The notes: generated from the letters alone by a model not told the origin. Positions 40,052-49,618 are shown, counted from the first letter of the stretch. The stretch: 64,000 nucleotides of DNA from WLMZ01 sp031367435 (GCA_031367435.1 JANLPV010000100.1:20319-84318), one strand, 5' to 3'. Program-made: numbers and translations.

Positions 40052-41809
40052 TTACGACACGTACACGTTTCGGATGACTTCGTCGATGGTGGTGATGTCG
40101 GCTGCGACAAGGGCCATTGCTTCGGTGCCCATGGTGCGCATGCCTTGGGCGACGGCGAGCGCACGCATTTCCTGTGGTGCGGCTTCTGAGACCATGAGTC
40201 GACGGATCTCGTCGGTAACTTCGAGGACTTCGTAGACGCCGACTCTGTCGCGGTAGCCGGTGTCGGAGCAGTAGTTGCAGCCCGCGCCGCGTAGGAAGGT
40301 GTCCTTCGGGATGCCGTTGTTCGACTCGTACCACTTCAACTCTTGCGGTGATGGCGTGTAGGGAGCGGTGCATGAAGGACAGTTCCGACGCACAAGTCGT
40401 TGGCCCACGACGCCAACGAGCGAAGAGGCGACGAGAAATGGTTCGATACCCATGTCGATCAGGCGGTACAGCGCGGAACTGGCGTCGGTGGCATGGAGCG
40501 ACGACATCACCACGTGCCCGGTCAAGGCCGACTGCACTGCGATGCGCGCGGTTTGTTCGTCGCGGATTTCACCGACGAGGATGACGTCGGGATCTTGCCG
40601 CAGGATCGATTTGAGACCACTTGCAAACGTGACGTCCGCCTGCAGGTTGATCTGCATCTGATTCACTGCGGGAAAGACGTACTCGACGGGATCTTCGATA
40701 GTCATCACGTTCAATTCGCTTCGGCTGATTTCTGCCAACGTCGCGTACAGAGTGGTGGTCTTGCCCGACCCCGTGGGCCCGCTGCACAGGATCATTCCGT
40801 AGGGTTTGCGAACGATCGACAAATAGCGCTCGTAGGCAAAGGCGGGCATGCCGAGTTCGGCAAGTTGCTTCATCGATCGGCTCTGGTCAAGCAAGCGCAG
40901 TACGGCTGTTTCGCCCCAGATGGTTGCCCCGGTCGCAACGCGTACGTCGACATTGATTCCGTCGATGGGCATTTGAAATTGCCCGTCTTGGGGTCGTCGC
41001 CGCTCAACGATGTCCATTTCGGCCATGATCTTGATTCGGCTCACCAACTCGGGGCCGGTGGAGGCGGGAAGGCTCAGAACTTCTCGAAGCGCTCCGTCAA
41101 CGCGATAGCGGATGCGGATTCGCCCATCGGTCGGTTCGACGTGAATGTCAGACGCACGATCGCGTAGTGCTTGCGTGACGATTTTGTTGACGAGTTGGAT
41201 GATGGGGGCTTCGTCCTTGGCGCCAACGACGGCCTCGATCTCTTGTTTCGCCTCGACGGTGTCCCAGAACTTCTTGACTTGATCGTCGGTAGCCGTGAGA
41301 ACGCGATAGTACGCATTCAAGGATGTAGTGACGTCTTCTGGCGCCGCGAGGTAGACGTGGACCTCGTCCACATTGAGGCGGGCCAAGGCCTCGCGCACTG
41401 CCGCGCTGGAGCCGTCCGCGACGGCTACGTCGAGCGCTCCGTTGGTCAATCGCATCGGAACAATCTGAAAGCGGCGAGCGACTTCTTCGCTGACAACCGT
41501 GAGCGCTTCGGCGGTGGGACGCTCTCTTCGTAGGTCCACGGTGGGCAAGCCGAGTTGTGTCGCGAGGGCCTGTGTGAGGGCGTGGGAATCGAGCATGCCC
41601 TGTTCAACGAGAATGGCACCGAGTTGTCGGCCTGACTCCATCTGCAGATTCAGTGCACCTGCAAGTTGTTCGGGAGACAGCGCTTGTTCGGAGAGCAAAA
41701 CGTCACCAAGGCGGGCTCGCTGTGCGGCCGAGATCATTGGTGTGACCTGAGCTGCTGGCCCGAGCTGAGCTTCGGCGACAATTTCTTGAGTCTTGCGTCG
41801 AGTTTTCAC
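40052..41809 (-). CDS. pilB: Type IV pilus assembly ATPase PilB (GspE/PulE family)
   Basis: 585 residues. The N-terminal GspE/MshEN-type domain is about 30-180. The ATPase domain has Walker A GPTGSGKTTT (about 343-352), Asp-box residues in TIEDPVEY, Walker B ILVGEIRDEQTA and HATDASSAL. A zinc-binding Cys4 (NCPSC, GCNYC) sits near the C-terminus. As a hexamer it powers pilin extraction from the membrane and pilus extension. The start is GTG at 41807-41809; an internal ATG at 41737 is possible. It is divergent from pilC, with 147 bases of promoter region between. No pilT retraction ATPase is in the window. Confidence 0.92.
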   Translation of the reverse strand: MKTRRKTQEIVAEAQLGPAAQVTPMISAAQRARLGDVLLSEQALSPEQLAGALNLQMESGRQLGAILVEQGMLDSHALTQALATQLGLPTVDLRRERPTAEALTVVSEEVARRFQIVPMRLTNGALDVAVADGSSAAVREALARLNVDEVHVYLAAPEDVTTSLNAYYRVLTATDDQVKKFWDTVEAKQEIEAVVGAKDEAPIIQLVNKIVTQALRDRASDIHVEPTDGRIRIRYRVDGALREVLSLPASTGPELVSRIKIMAEMDIVERRRPQDGQFQMPIDGINVDVRVATGATIWGETAVLRLLDQSRSMKQLAELGMPAFAYERYLSIVRKPYGMILCSGPTGSGKTTTLYATLAEISRSELNVMTIEDPVEYVFPAVNQMQINLQADVTFASGLKSILRQDPDVILVGEIRDEQTARIAVQSALTGHVVMSSLHATDASSALYRLIDMGIEPFLVASSLVGVVGQRLVRRNCPSCTAPYTPSPQELKWYESNNGIPKDTFLRGAGCNYCSDTGYRDRVGVYEVLEVTDEIRRLMVSEAAPQEMRALAVAQGMRTMGTEAMALVAADITTIDEVIRNVYVS

Positions 41810-41956
41810 GCGTCAGGCCCGGTCACGCAGCATTGTGTCATCTTCGCACAAGAATTGCTGTCCTCAGCGTCTTGCCCCACGTTGTCGGTTCTCGTTGGGA
41901 TGGGTGAATTTGTTAATTAGTCCTCAAGTTCTCACAGGTTTCGTCGACAACTCTGT

Positions 41957-43237
41957 GTGAGTTTCAACTCTTCTGGCGAGTCTGATGGCCCCTCGGCGAA
42001 TGCCGTTACGGTCGCGCCGCTGACGCCACTAGGAGCTACGTCTGAAGCGCCCACATCAACTGAGATCAGCGAGGCTCGGTGGTCAAGACGCGCGACAGCG
42101 GCCAAACAGAACAGAACCGCCAAGGTTGCCAAGGCTGACGCGAACGCGAACGATGCAACTGACATCGAACGCGTGAAGAAACCGCTGTTCAGCATCGGTC
42201 GCTCCGTGAAGCCGGCCGTGGTCATGGCGTTTTCGCGTCAGTTGTCGTCGTTCCTTGAGGCCGGTATTCCAATCATCGAAGCGCTGGAGATCGTCGGGCA
42301 AGAGACCGACGTGGCGAGGATGTGTACCGTGATCTCAGAGATTCGACTGTCGATCCTGCGTGGCACCAGCTTCGTGGATGCTGTCTCGGTTCATCCGCAT
42401 ATCTTCCCGTCGTACTACCGGGCAATGTTGGTCTCTGCCGAATACACCGGTCATCTCGACACCGTTCTTTCCCAGTTGGCTGCGTACATCGAGCGCGACC
42501 TCACTGCCCGCCGGAAGGTCAAGAGCGCGTTGACGTATCCGATTCTCGTGCTGTTCGTTGCGTTCGCGGCGATGATCGCAATGTCAGTTTTTGTGCTTCC
42601 CAAGTTCAGCGGGCTCTACCGTGGACTCGGCGCAAAGTTACCGTTGCCCACACAGATGCTGTTGAGCTTCACGGACTTCGTGACGAAGTTCTGGCCGATG
42701 CTGTTCGTCGGCGGAGTGATCTGTTTCGGCCTGTTCATGGCGGTGATCGGCGGTGATCGCGGTAAGGGTCGGCGCGACGTTCTGACGATGAAGTTGCCAC
42801 TCATCGGCAAGTTGTTCCACCTCATCTCGCTCGAGCGTTTCTGCCGAGTGTTATCTGCTTTGGCGACGGCAGGTGTGCCTTTGCCCGACGCCATCGCGGT
42901 GTCGGCCGACAGCACCAACAACTCACTATTTCAATCGCAAATGGTCACGGTTCGAGACACTCTGGTGCGCGGCGGCGGCTTCTACGATCCCATGGCCGAG
43001 TCGGGTCTCTTCCCAATCGCGGCGCGCCAAATGATTCAGGTTGGCGAACGCACCGGGTCGCTCGGCAAGCAGCTCTCCAAGGCCGCCACCTACTACGAAC
43101 GCGAAGTCAGCTTCGAGATGAAGAAGGCGACCGAGCTGTTCGAGCCGGTCGTGATCATGTTCGTTGGATTCATCGTCGGTTTTGTCGCGCTGGCCCAGGT
43201 CGCCGCGATGTACAGCATCTTCGGCAAGGTCAAGTGA
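41957..43237 (+). CDS. pilC: Type IV pilus inner-membrane platform protein PilC (T2SS F family)
   Basis: 426 residues. Two T2SSF domains: FSRQLSSFLEAGIPIIEALEI and, later, LERFCRVLSALATAGVPLPDAI, each ending in membrane helices. The C-terminus ends FIVGFVALAQVAAMYSIFGKV, typical of PilC/GspF. An unusually long Ala/Thr/Glu-rich N-terminus (residues 1-70) precedes the first domain. It couples PilB rotation to pilin assembly. The GTG at 41957 was used. It is followed by pilin genes on the same strand. Confidence 0.92.
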   Translation: MSFNSSGESDGPSANAVTVAPLTPLGATSEAPTSTEISEARWSRRATAAKQNRTAKVAKADANANDATDIERVKKPLFSIGRSVKPAVVMAFSRQLSSFLEAGIPIIEALEIVGQETDVARMCTVISEIRLSILRGTSFVDAVSVHPHIFPSYYRAMLVSAEYTGHLDTVLSQLAAYIERDLTARRKVKSALTYPILVLFVAFAAMIAMSVFVLPKFSGLYRGLGAKLPLPTQMLLSFTDFVTKFWPMLFVGGVICFGLFMAVIGGDRGKGRRDVLTMKLPLIGKLFHLISLERFCRVLSALATAGVPLPDAIAVSADSTNNSLFQSQMVTVRDTLVRGGGFYDPMAESGLFPIAARQMIQVGERTGSLGKQLSKAATYYEREVSFEMKKATELFEPVVIMFVGFIVGFVALAQVAAMYSIFGKVK

Positions 43238-43310
43238 GCGAGCTCACGAGCGTTGTCGCGGAGAAAAGCACATCTGCCGAAAAATCACGGCACCAATGAA
43301 AGGAAAAGGA

Positions 43311-43760
43311 ATGAACAATAACGGCTGCTCAAGCACCACGTGCCCAGGCACCGGTCGGCGGGACAACGGATTCACCCTCGTTGAAATTCTCATCGCGATC
43401 GTCTTGGTAGGAATTCTTTCCGCTGTTGTCGTTGTCGGCATCAGCAACCTCACTAGCAAAGGTGCGAAGTCTGCGTGCAGCGCTTCGCTCGACGCTGCCA
43501 AGGCCGGCACCATCGTGTACTTCACGTCGAATGCTGCCTATCCAACCACCCTGGCCCAGCTCACCACAGCAACGGGTTCCGGTGCTACCGCCATTCCTGC
43601 TGCGTTGACCTTGCCGTCAGGTGTTGCCGTCAACGCTGCGGCCGTCACCGGAACCTATCCGGCCGCAATCGGGATGCAAGCATCGTCCGGTACGGCGTGG
43701 TATCTGACGATGACAGCGGGCGTCAACGGCGCCGCCCCAACGTTCGTCTGCGCCCCGTAA
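43311..43760 (+). CDS. pilA: Type IV major pilin-like protein
   Basis: 149 residues. Type III signal N-G|FTLVEILIAIVLVGIL, with Glu5 after the cleavage site (cleavage after residue 20). It is followed by a helical stalk and a small C-terminal domain rich in Ala/Thr/Gly, with Cys residues at about 58 and 147 that could form a disulfide. The leader of 20 residues, with two Cys, is long for a type IVa pilin. ATG 43311 is preceded by GGAAAAGGA; an in-frame ATG at 43296 lies on the purine-rich stretch itself. It is the most likely main subunit because of its position and strong ribosome binding site. Confidence 0.87.
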   Translation: MNNNGCSSTTCPGTGRRDNGFTLVEILIAIVLVGILSAVVVVGISNLTSKGAKSACSASLDAAKAGTIVYFTSNAAYPTTLAQLTTATGSGATAIPAALTLPSGVAVNAAAVTGTYPAAIGMQASSGTAWYLTMTAGVNGAAPTFVCAP

Positions 43761-43860
43761 CACAAGCTCTGCATTGTCTGTCTGGGACGCGTTCGTGTCC
43801 CAGGCAGATGCAGTGCTGAATTCCACCTATCCGGTGCCGACAACAAGACCTGAGAAAGCC

Positions 43861-44232
43861 ATGCGACGTCAACGAGATATCGGCGAAACACTCACCGAAA
43901 TTCTGCTTACGGTCGTGATCACCGGACTCACCGTCACGTCGTTGATCTCGAGTCTCGCGACCGCCGGTAACGCCGGTAATACACAACGAAGCAGCGTCGC
44001 AACCGATGTCGTGATGCGTAACTACGCCGAAGCCACCAAGGCCGCCGCACAGTTGTGCGTCGCCGCCGCCAGTTACACCGTGAGTTATACGCCGCCACCG
44101 GGCTACACCACCAGCGTCACCCCAATCGGTGGCGTCTGCCCGAGCATTGCTTCTACGCAACTGTTGCAACTCAGCGTCGCAGGTCCACGCGGGTCACACG
44201 AAACGATGCAGATCAAAGTGCGCACTCCATGA
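43861..44232 (+). CDS. Minor pilin-like protein (prepilin-type helix)
   Basis: 123 residues. A short basic leader (MRRQRDIG) precedes ETLTEILLTVVITGLTVTSLI, a prepilin-like helix with Glu5 after G8. The usual Phe +1 is replaced by Glu. The C-terminal part is small with two Cys (about 65 and 98). It is possibly a minor pilin similar to PilV/PilE types. The stop overlaps the next gene (ATGA). Confidence 0.75.
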   Translation: MRRQRDIGETLTEILLTVVITGLTVTSLISSLATAGNAGNTQRSSVATDVVMRNYAEATKAAAQLCVAAASYTVSYTPPPGYTTSVTPIGGVCPSIASTQLLQLSVAGPRGSHETMQIKVRTP

Positions 44233-44738
44233 GTCTCCAAACCTCGCCTACGCATCAGCGACCGCGCCACGACGACACTGGTGCTTCGCTCATCTTGGCG
44301 ATTGGATTCGTCGTGATGGTCGGCGCGATCAGCGCAGGCCTCGCCTCGCTCGTTACATCGAGCCTGAACAATCGCGGCACACTCGAGATCGTTCGCAACC
44401 GACAATACGCAGCGGACGGTGCCATCGAAGAAGCCGTAGCGCAAGTTCGTTTCCAAGGCGGAACTGCTCTCACCGCGTGCGCGTCACCTGGCGGCACCGT
44501 GGTTGACACGTTGAACGGCATCGCGATTCGTGTCGATTGGCGCAACGCGTGCGCGGTCATGGGTTCCCCTCGCGGAGGACTCGTCGCCCAACGAAACGTC
44601 ACGTTCACGGCGTGCCTGAACACGCCACAACCCTGCGCCGAAGTGGACGTCATCATTCGCAGTCAGGTCAATTTCGAACAGGCATCTGATGGCCCGGTCA
44701 CCAAGACCTATGTCCAGACGTGGAGCGTCAACAGATGA
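44229..44738 (+). CDS. PilX-like pilus assembly protein
   Basis: 169 residues. The N-terminus reaches a hydrophobic helix (GASLILAIGFVVMVGAISAGLASLV) without the canonical prepilin signature. Then comes LEIVRNRQYAADGAIEEAVAQVRF, as in PilX/GspK-like pilus proteins that contact the tip. It has four Cys in the C-terminal half. The start overlaps the upstream gene and the stop overlaps the next (ATGA on both sides), so the four pilin genes form one tightly coupled set. Confidence 0.75.
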   Translation: MSLQTSPTHQRPRHDDTGASLILAIGFVVMVGAISAGLASLVTSSLNNRGTLEIVRNRQYAADGAIEEAVAQVRFQGGTALTACASPGGTVVDTLNGIAIRVDWRNACAVMGSPRGGLVAQRNVTFTACLNTPQPCAEVDVIIRSQVNFEQASDGPVTKTYVQTWSVNR

Positions 44739-46054
44739 TCGCCTCGACGCCGTCCGCGACACAACGATGCCGACCCGACAGCGGATTCACGCTCATCGAG
44801 CTCCTCATTGCGATCGTGCTCAGCTCGCTGATCGTGGGCGTCACCACGGCCGCGTTAGCGACGTCGATGAACATCGCGAGTTCCACCACCGATCAAGTCA
44901 GTGACTCCACCGACGCCGGGCTGATTGCTTCATTCCTGTTTCGCGACGCCCAATCCGCTGGCGCGATCGATCCAGCAACTGGCCAGAACGACGCGACACT
45001 TGGTGTTTCCACAACGAGTTCTGCGCTTGGATGGAGTGGCTGCACTCAGGCCGGAACCCTTGTCGTCCGATTCAGTTGGGCAGACCGCACGTCATCGTCT
45101 GTTCAGCACACCGTCGTCGCGACCTACGCCCTCGACAAGCAAAAGCAGCTCATTCGTCGACTCTGCAAGAATGGAACAACTGTTGATGTCCCGCTCGGCC
45201 ATGCGGTCAACGCGGCAACGGCACGCTGTGCACCAGATCCCACCTGCGCCGATCGCCCAAGCTCGGTCGATCTCGCCATAACAGGATCGGGATTGCGCGC
45301 CCCGTTCACCTATTCGCTCATTGCATCGCTGCGCGGAAGTACCCAAGCGCCTCCCGAACCGTCGAACTCCTCAACCGTCGCGCTCCTCGTTCTTGGCGAT
45401 CGAACCTCGACGCCGAAATGTCCGAACCTCAGACTTTCGGGATTCGGAATCGTGACGGTCCTCGGCGATGCCATCATCGACAGCACGTGTGGAAAGACGC
45501 CAATAGTGGGCAACACAAAACTGCTTCAGCCAACGGGAGTTACCAGCGTGATCGCAGGAATCGTCGATCCGCTTCTTGCACGATTGCCACCCAAGTTCAC
45601 CTGCGACGAAGACGGCAAAGACCCGTCGAGCGTGGGTGAGAGCGCGAGCCCCGATGCGGTGACTGTCTACGCAAAACACGTATCAATAGTCGCAGATTTG
45701 ACGTTCAAGCCAGGTCACTATGTCTTCTGCGATGGGTTGGACATCGGAGAAGGCGCACACGTGACGGGCACAGATATCTCGATGTATATCGCCGCAGGAA
45801 CCCTGACCGTCGACGCCAAGGCTGCGGTAGACCTCACGCCGTTCTCCACCGGCACCGACGCCAACCTATTGATCTGGGATGCATCACCCGACGCAATCAC
45901 GCTTGACGGTGGCGCAGAGGGCAACGCCTACCGCGGACTTGTCTACGCGCCGAATTCTGTTGTGCATCTCACAAGCGTGGCCGACACCAATTTCGGTGGA
46001 CTTATCGTGAAGCAGTTGCTGATCAACGCCAGGGGCGCAATCACCATCGGATAG
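44735..46054 (+). CDS. PilW/PulJ-like pilin with large C-terminal domain, possible tip adhesin
   Basis: 439 residues. Prepilin signal SGFTLIELLIAIVLSSLIVGVTT, then a PilW-like region to about residue 210. The extra C-terminal half (about 230-439) contains repeated hydrophobic strands and Cys pairs: CPNLRLSGFGIVTVLG, STCGKTPIVG, KHVSIVADLTFKPGHYVFCDGLDIGEG, and SVVHLTSVADTNFGGLIVKQLLINARGAITIG. This resembles a beta-helix fold. PilW proteins are normally about 200-350 residues, so the tail suggests a tip adhesin or substrate-binding function (inference). ATG 44735 overlaps the PilX stop. Confidence 0.75.
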   Translation: MIASTPSATQRCRPDSGFTLIELLIAIVLSSLIVGVTTAALATSMNIASSTTDQVSDSTDAGLIASFLFRDAQSAGAIDPATGQNDATLGVSTTSSALGWSGCTQAGTLVVRFSWADRTSSSVQHTVVATYALDKQKQLIRRLCKNGTTVDVPLGHAVNAATARCAPDPTCADRPSSVDLAITGSGLRAPFTYSLIASLRGSTQAPPEPSNSSTVALLVLGDRTSTPKCPNLRLSGFGIVTVLGDAIIDSTCGKTPIVGNTKLLQPTGVTSVIAGIVDPLLARLPPKFTCDEDGKDPSSVGESASPDAVTVYAKHVSIVADLTFKPGHYVFCDGLDIGEGAHVTGTDISMYIAAGTLTVDAKAAVDLTPFSTGTDANLLIWDASPDAITLDGGAEGNAYRGLVYAPNSVVHLTSVADTNFGGLIVKQLLINARGAITIG

Positions 46055-46080
46055 GTAACGGCGAGTGGGGAACAGCGCGG

Positions 46081-47541
46081 CTAACTCACCACGGGTGGAG
46101 CGAACGGAGTACGGCTCACCGTCTGCTTGTCCTTGGGCGCGATGATCGGCGGTGCGAGCTCGAAGCGGCCGACGGCATCGACTCCGCCGAGGGGTGTCTC
46201 GCGCAGTTCGACTGTGGCACCACTTGCATCTGCAAGTTGTTGAACAATCGCGAGCCCTAGCCCGGTGCCGTCACGGCCTTGATCTGTGACCCGCCAGAAT
46301 CGATCGAAGGCGCGGCCACGATCGATGGCCGACAATCCGGGGCCGTGGTCGACAACGCGGACTTGCCCCATACCCGTCACAACGCGGGCGTGCAGTTCGA
46401 GTTGCGAGCCGGGCGGCGCATAATCGAGCGCGTTGTCGACGTAGTTGTCGATCACCTGCTCAATGGCACCCTCAACTGCCAGCACCCACACGGGCGCCGG
46501 AGCGTTGATCACCAACTCGATCGCACGCTCGGCGGCCAACGGTTCCCACTCCTCGGCCCGTGCGAGCATCACCCCTGCAATGTCGGTGCGCACCCTGGGG
46601 AGATCGACACCATCGGCACGTGCCAGCAGCAGTAACCCTTCGACGATGCGCTGCAGCCGGAACGACTCGGACAGAGCGGCTTCGACGTTGTCTTTCGCGG
46701 TCGTGAGATCGTGTTGGTGATGCATCTGCTCGACCGCTGTTTCGAGGCGTAGTCGCAAGCTGGTGAGCGGCGTGCGCAACTGGTGAGATGCATCGCCGGC
46801 GAACGCGCGTTGTCGATCAACCATCCGTTCGAGTCGACCGCCCATCACATTGAACGATCGCGCAAGCTGGCGTATCTCGGGTGGTCCGTCCTTGTCTGGC
46901 GCGCGTGATTTCAGGTCGCCCTGGGCCATTCGTTCGGTTGCATGCTCGAGGCTCCTCAGCGGTTGGCTCAACGTTCGGGCCAGCACCAGGCCGACACCTG
47001 CCGCGAGCACGAGCGAGATCAACGCGACGAGTACGAGACCCCAAAGACGCTTGTTCACCTTTGTGTCGATAGTGCTCTTCGGAAACGTGATCCGAACCGC
47101 CCCGACCGCCGCGTTGCCGTTGAAAATAGGGACCGCAACATACAGCAGGTCGTAACCGAGCGTTTCGGATCGTCGAGTTCCGGTACTGACCTCACCCCCG
47201 AGGGCCGTTGCGATCTCGGGTCGAGACGAGAAATTGCGCCCGGTGTCAGCGTCGGCATCGGAGCTCACGAGGGCCCGACCGGAACTATTGGTGATGACGA
47301 CGTGAGCGCCATCTCGGCCGCTGTAACCGTCGATCAGGCCGCTGAGCACCGAGTAGTCGCCCGATGATGCCGGCTCGAGATTTTCAGAGGCAACGCCCGC
47401 GATGGTGAACGCGTCTCGTTCGAGTGAGGTGATCAATCGATCGCGTTCGACCGCACGAAGATATCCGGCGAGAGGAAAGTCGTGAACCGCGAGCACCAAC
47501 ATGGTGAGCCCCACGATCGCGAGCAGGAATCGTCGACTCAT
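46081..47541 (-). CDS. Two-component sensor histidine kinase
   Basis: 486 residues. N-terminal membrane helix, an extracytoplasmic double-Cache/PAS-like sensor (about 35-165), a second helix (about 168-188), HAMP (LARTLSQPLRSLEHATERM), HisKA with phospho-His253 in GDASHQLRTPLTSL, and an HATPase domain (NYVDNALDYAPPGS, DHGPGL, GRDGTGLGLAIVQQL). The ligand is unknown. The start ATG overlaps the regulator stop (ATGA). The gene is convergent with the last pilin gene, so a role in pilus control is possible but not shown. Confidence 0.9.
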   Translation of the reverse strand: MSRRFLLAIVGLTMLVLAVHDFPLAGYLRAVERDRLITSLERDAFTIAGVASENLEPASSGDYSVLSGLIDGYSGRDGAHVVITNSSGRALVSSDADADTGRNFSSRPEIATALGGEVSTGTRRSETLGYDLLYVAVPIFNGNAAVGAVRITFPKSTIDTKVNKRLWGLVLVALISLVLAAGVGLVLARTLSQPLRSLEHATERMAQGDLKSRAPDKDGPPEIRQLARSFNVMGGRLERMVDRQRAFAGDASHQLRTPLTSLRLRLETAVEQMHHQHDLTTAKDNVEAALSESFRLQRIVEGLLLLARADGVDLPRVRTDIAGVMLARAEEWEPLAAERAIELVINAPAPVWVLAVEGAIEQVIDNYVDNALDYAPPGSQLELHARVVTGMGQVRVVDHGPGLSAIDRGRAFDRFWRVTDQGRDGTGLGLAIVQQLADASGATVELRETPLGGVDAVGRFELAPPIIAPKDKQTVSRTPFAPPVVS

Positions 47542-48209
47542 TCAGGCTCCTGCAAGCGAAAGCCGACGCCGCGCACCGCCTCGATCCATGCTGAACTTCC
47601 GAGCTTCTTGCGCACTGATGCGATGTGCACGTCGAGCGTTTTGGTTGGCCCGTACCAGTTGGTGTCCCAGACGGCTTCAAGAATGTCTTGCCGAGCAAGG
47701 CACGCGCCGGGATCGAGCGCGAGATAGGCAAGCAGGTCGAACTCCTTGGCCGTCAGCGCGACCGGCTCCTCGTCGAGGGTGACACGTCGTGTGCGTCGAT
47801 CGATATGCAATGGGCCGATGGTCTGCTCCGCGGCGTCTGCTGCGGCGGCGTTTGCGGTCTGATCGCTTCGACGACTCACAGCGCGAATGCGTGCGACGAG
47901 CTCACGGGTACTGAATGGTTTGACGACGTAATCGTCAGCACCGATCTCAAGGCCGACCACCCGGTCGATCTCGCCGTCGCGGGCGGAGACGATGATGATT
48001 GGTGCAGTCGTTTGTTGGCGAAGCTGACGGCAGACCTCGGTGCCGTCCATATCGGGCAAACCGAGGTCGAGAAGCACCAGTTGATAGTCGGTCGCGGCCA
48101 AGGCGGCGGCCCCAGTGGAGACGTGTGTGACCTCATATCCGGCGTAGGTCAACGCGTCGCTGAGTGACGCGGCAATGGACGGATCGTCATCTACCAGCAG
48201 TATGTGCAC
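47538..48209 (-). CDS. OmpR/PhoB-family response regulator
   Basis: 223 residues. Receiver domain (DDD at 7-9, phosphoacceptor Asp48 in LLDLGLPD, Lys in YVVKPFS) and a winged-helix C-terminus (LTAKEFDLLAYLA, RQDILEAVWDTNW, VDVHIASVRKKLG). It is paired with the kinase downstream and divergent from an exported Thr-rich protein gene, which is a plausible target of the system because they share a 138-base promoter region. Confidence 0.92.
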   Translation of the reverse strand: MHILLVDDDPSIAASLSDALTYAGYEVTHVSTGAAALAATDYQLVLLDLGLPDMDGTEVCRQLRQQTTAPIIIVSARDGEIDRVVGLEIGADDYVVKPFSTRELVARIRAVSRRSDQTANAAAADAAEQTIGPLHIDRRTRRVTLDEEPVALTAKEFDLLAYLALDPGACLARQDILEAVWDTNWYGPTKTLDVHIASVRKKLGSSAWIEAVRGVGFRLQEPE

Positions 48210-48347
48210 GTCTGGATCCTCGCGTTGACCGGGATACGGTCCTCGTCATTCCTGTGATCTTTGACGATTCTTGGATCTGGATGGGGCGACCGTTTCACGA
48301 GGCTTCCGTAAGGTTGAGTCCAAGTAATCTCTCAGGAGGAAATCGTC

Positions 48348-48998
48348 GTGAAGCATACATGGGTCACCAGCCTCTCGGTCTTTGGAATCATTGGCGCAGG
48401 TTCAGCAGCTGTCTTGGCGAACACCACAGTATTCAACGGCGTAGCAAAGACAGACGCCGCAATCACCATCACATCTACGGTCCCCCCATCGACCACCATT
48501 GAGTCCACCGTTGCGCCGACGGACCCAACCGTGACGTCCACAACCGTGCCGTCCACAACGGCAGTGGTCGGAGCCGTTCCGCAGCCCTACGCCGTGGGCG
48601 ATTCGGGCACTGTTTCGCTCACCACCGCGGACGGTATTATCACCGTCAATAGCGCGCTTCCCTCGGCCGGTTGGACGATTCAGCGCGCATCAGCACCCAG
48701 CACATGGGTAGTGGTCGAATTCGCGAGCCCGAACCAACGTGTGGTCTTCAACGCGTTTGTCGTTGATGGCAAGGTGCAAGTGATCGTAGATTCTGCCGCA
48801 CCAGCTCAGTCGGCCACGGCCGCTGCAGTTGTGGCGAGCTCAAGCAAGCCGAGCAAGTCGCCAACGACCACCGTGACCTCACCAACAACGCCAACATCGG
48901 CCAGTCGCGTCGTCACCTCGACAACGACATCCACTCATCGCACGCGGAGCACTGCACCAAGCACCACCGATGGCGGCGGGGGTGGTTCAGATGACTGA
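48348..48998 (+). CDS. Exported Ser/Thr-rich protein of unknown function
   Basis: 216 residues. A signal peptide (KHTWVTSLSVFGIIGAGSAAVLA) and a Thr/Pro/Ser linker (about 40-72) precede a compact domain (VGDSGTVSLTTADGIITVNSALPSAGWTIQRAS), where one soluble fold of about 70 residues ends. A long Ser/Thr-rich tail (about 145-205) ends with Gly/Asp. Such tails are often O-mannosylated in actinobacteria. The GTG start is preceded by AGGAGG at 48336-48341. The last 8 bases overlap the next gene. It is divergent from an OmpR-type regulator that may control it. Confidence 0.7.
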   Translation: MKHTWVTSLSVFGIIGAGSAAVLANTTVFNGVAKTDAAITITSTVPPSTTIESTVAPTDPTVTSTTVPSTTAVVGAVPQPYAVGDSGTVSLTTADGIITVNSALPSAGWTIQRASAPSTWVVVEFASPNQRVVFNAFVVDGKVQVIVDSAAPAQSATAAAVVASSSKPSKSPTTTVTSPTTPTSASRVVTSTTTSTHRTRSTAPSTTDGGGGGSDD

Positions 48999-49551
48999 AC
49001 CCATCACCATTGGTGCCACCACCACAGCCGATCAGGCCGCTCGTTTGGCGGCCGTTCGCGCTAACCGCGCCAGCGGTGCAACCAGCGCCGCGGGTGCCAA
49101 GACGGCGGCACGCCGTCGCCACGTTGCAGCGGGGTCACGCATTGTGGCCACCGGACTTGGTGCGTCCACGATGCTTGCCATCACCGCAGTGTTGGGCAAT
49201 GCCCACCACCAGGCCCCGACAGTCGCTGCTCCGGTTGTGGCGCAGTCCGTTGGATTCATCGCCGCCCCAACGACATCATCATCATCATCACCACCGGCTG
49301 CTGTCTACGTGCCACTGCCTGTCATCCGCGTTGCGGTTCCGCCGCCACCGTCGTCGACCCAGCCAGTTCTGGCTGCGACGCCGGTCGTGAAACGCGCCGG
49401 TGCCACCCCGGCACCCAGTGCCGCTTCGGTTGCGACTCCAGCAGCGGTGGCTACGCCGGCACCGGTCGCAGCCCCGACGCGCGTTGCAGCTCCGGCACCT
49501 GTCGCCCCGGCGCCAGCCCCAGCAGCGACGACGGCACCCTCAAAGCCTTAG
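48991..49551 (+). CDS. Membrane protein with Ala/Pro/Val-rich extracellular tail
   Basis: 186 residues. An Ala/Arg-rich cytoplasmic N-terminus leads to one membrane helix (about 54-73, IVATGLGASTMLAITAVLG). The remaining 110 residues are low complexity: a Ser run from an (ATC)n tract (49270-49290), then PVAAPTRVAAPAPVAPAPAP-type repeats. It overlaps the upstream gene by 8 bases (48991-48998), so the two are expressed together. Possible wall-spanning anchor or stalk. No enzyme motif is seen. Confidence 0.65.
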   Translation: MTEPITIGATTTADQAARLAAVRANRASGATSAAGAKTAARRRHVAAGSRIVATGLGASTMLAITAVLGNAHHQAPTVAAPVVAQSVGFIAAPTTSSSSSPPAAVYVPLPVIRVAVPPPPSSTQPVLAATPVVKRAGATPAPSAASVATPAAVATPAPVAAPTRVAAPAPVAPAPAPAATTAPSKP

Positions 49552-49618
49552 TAGGTGCGTGTCGAATGGTCCGGCGATTCGCCCTCGCCGGGCCATTCCG
49601 CGTGACATTCTGTGTGAC

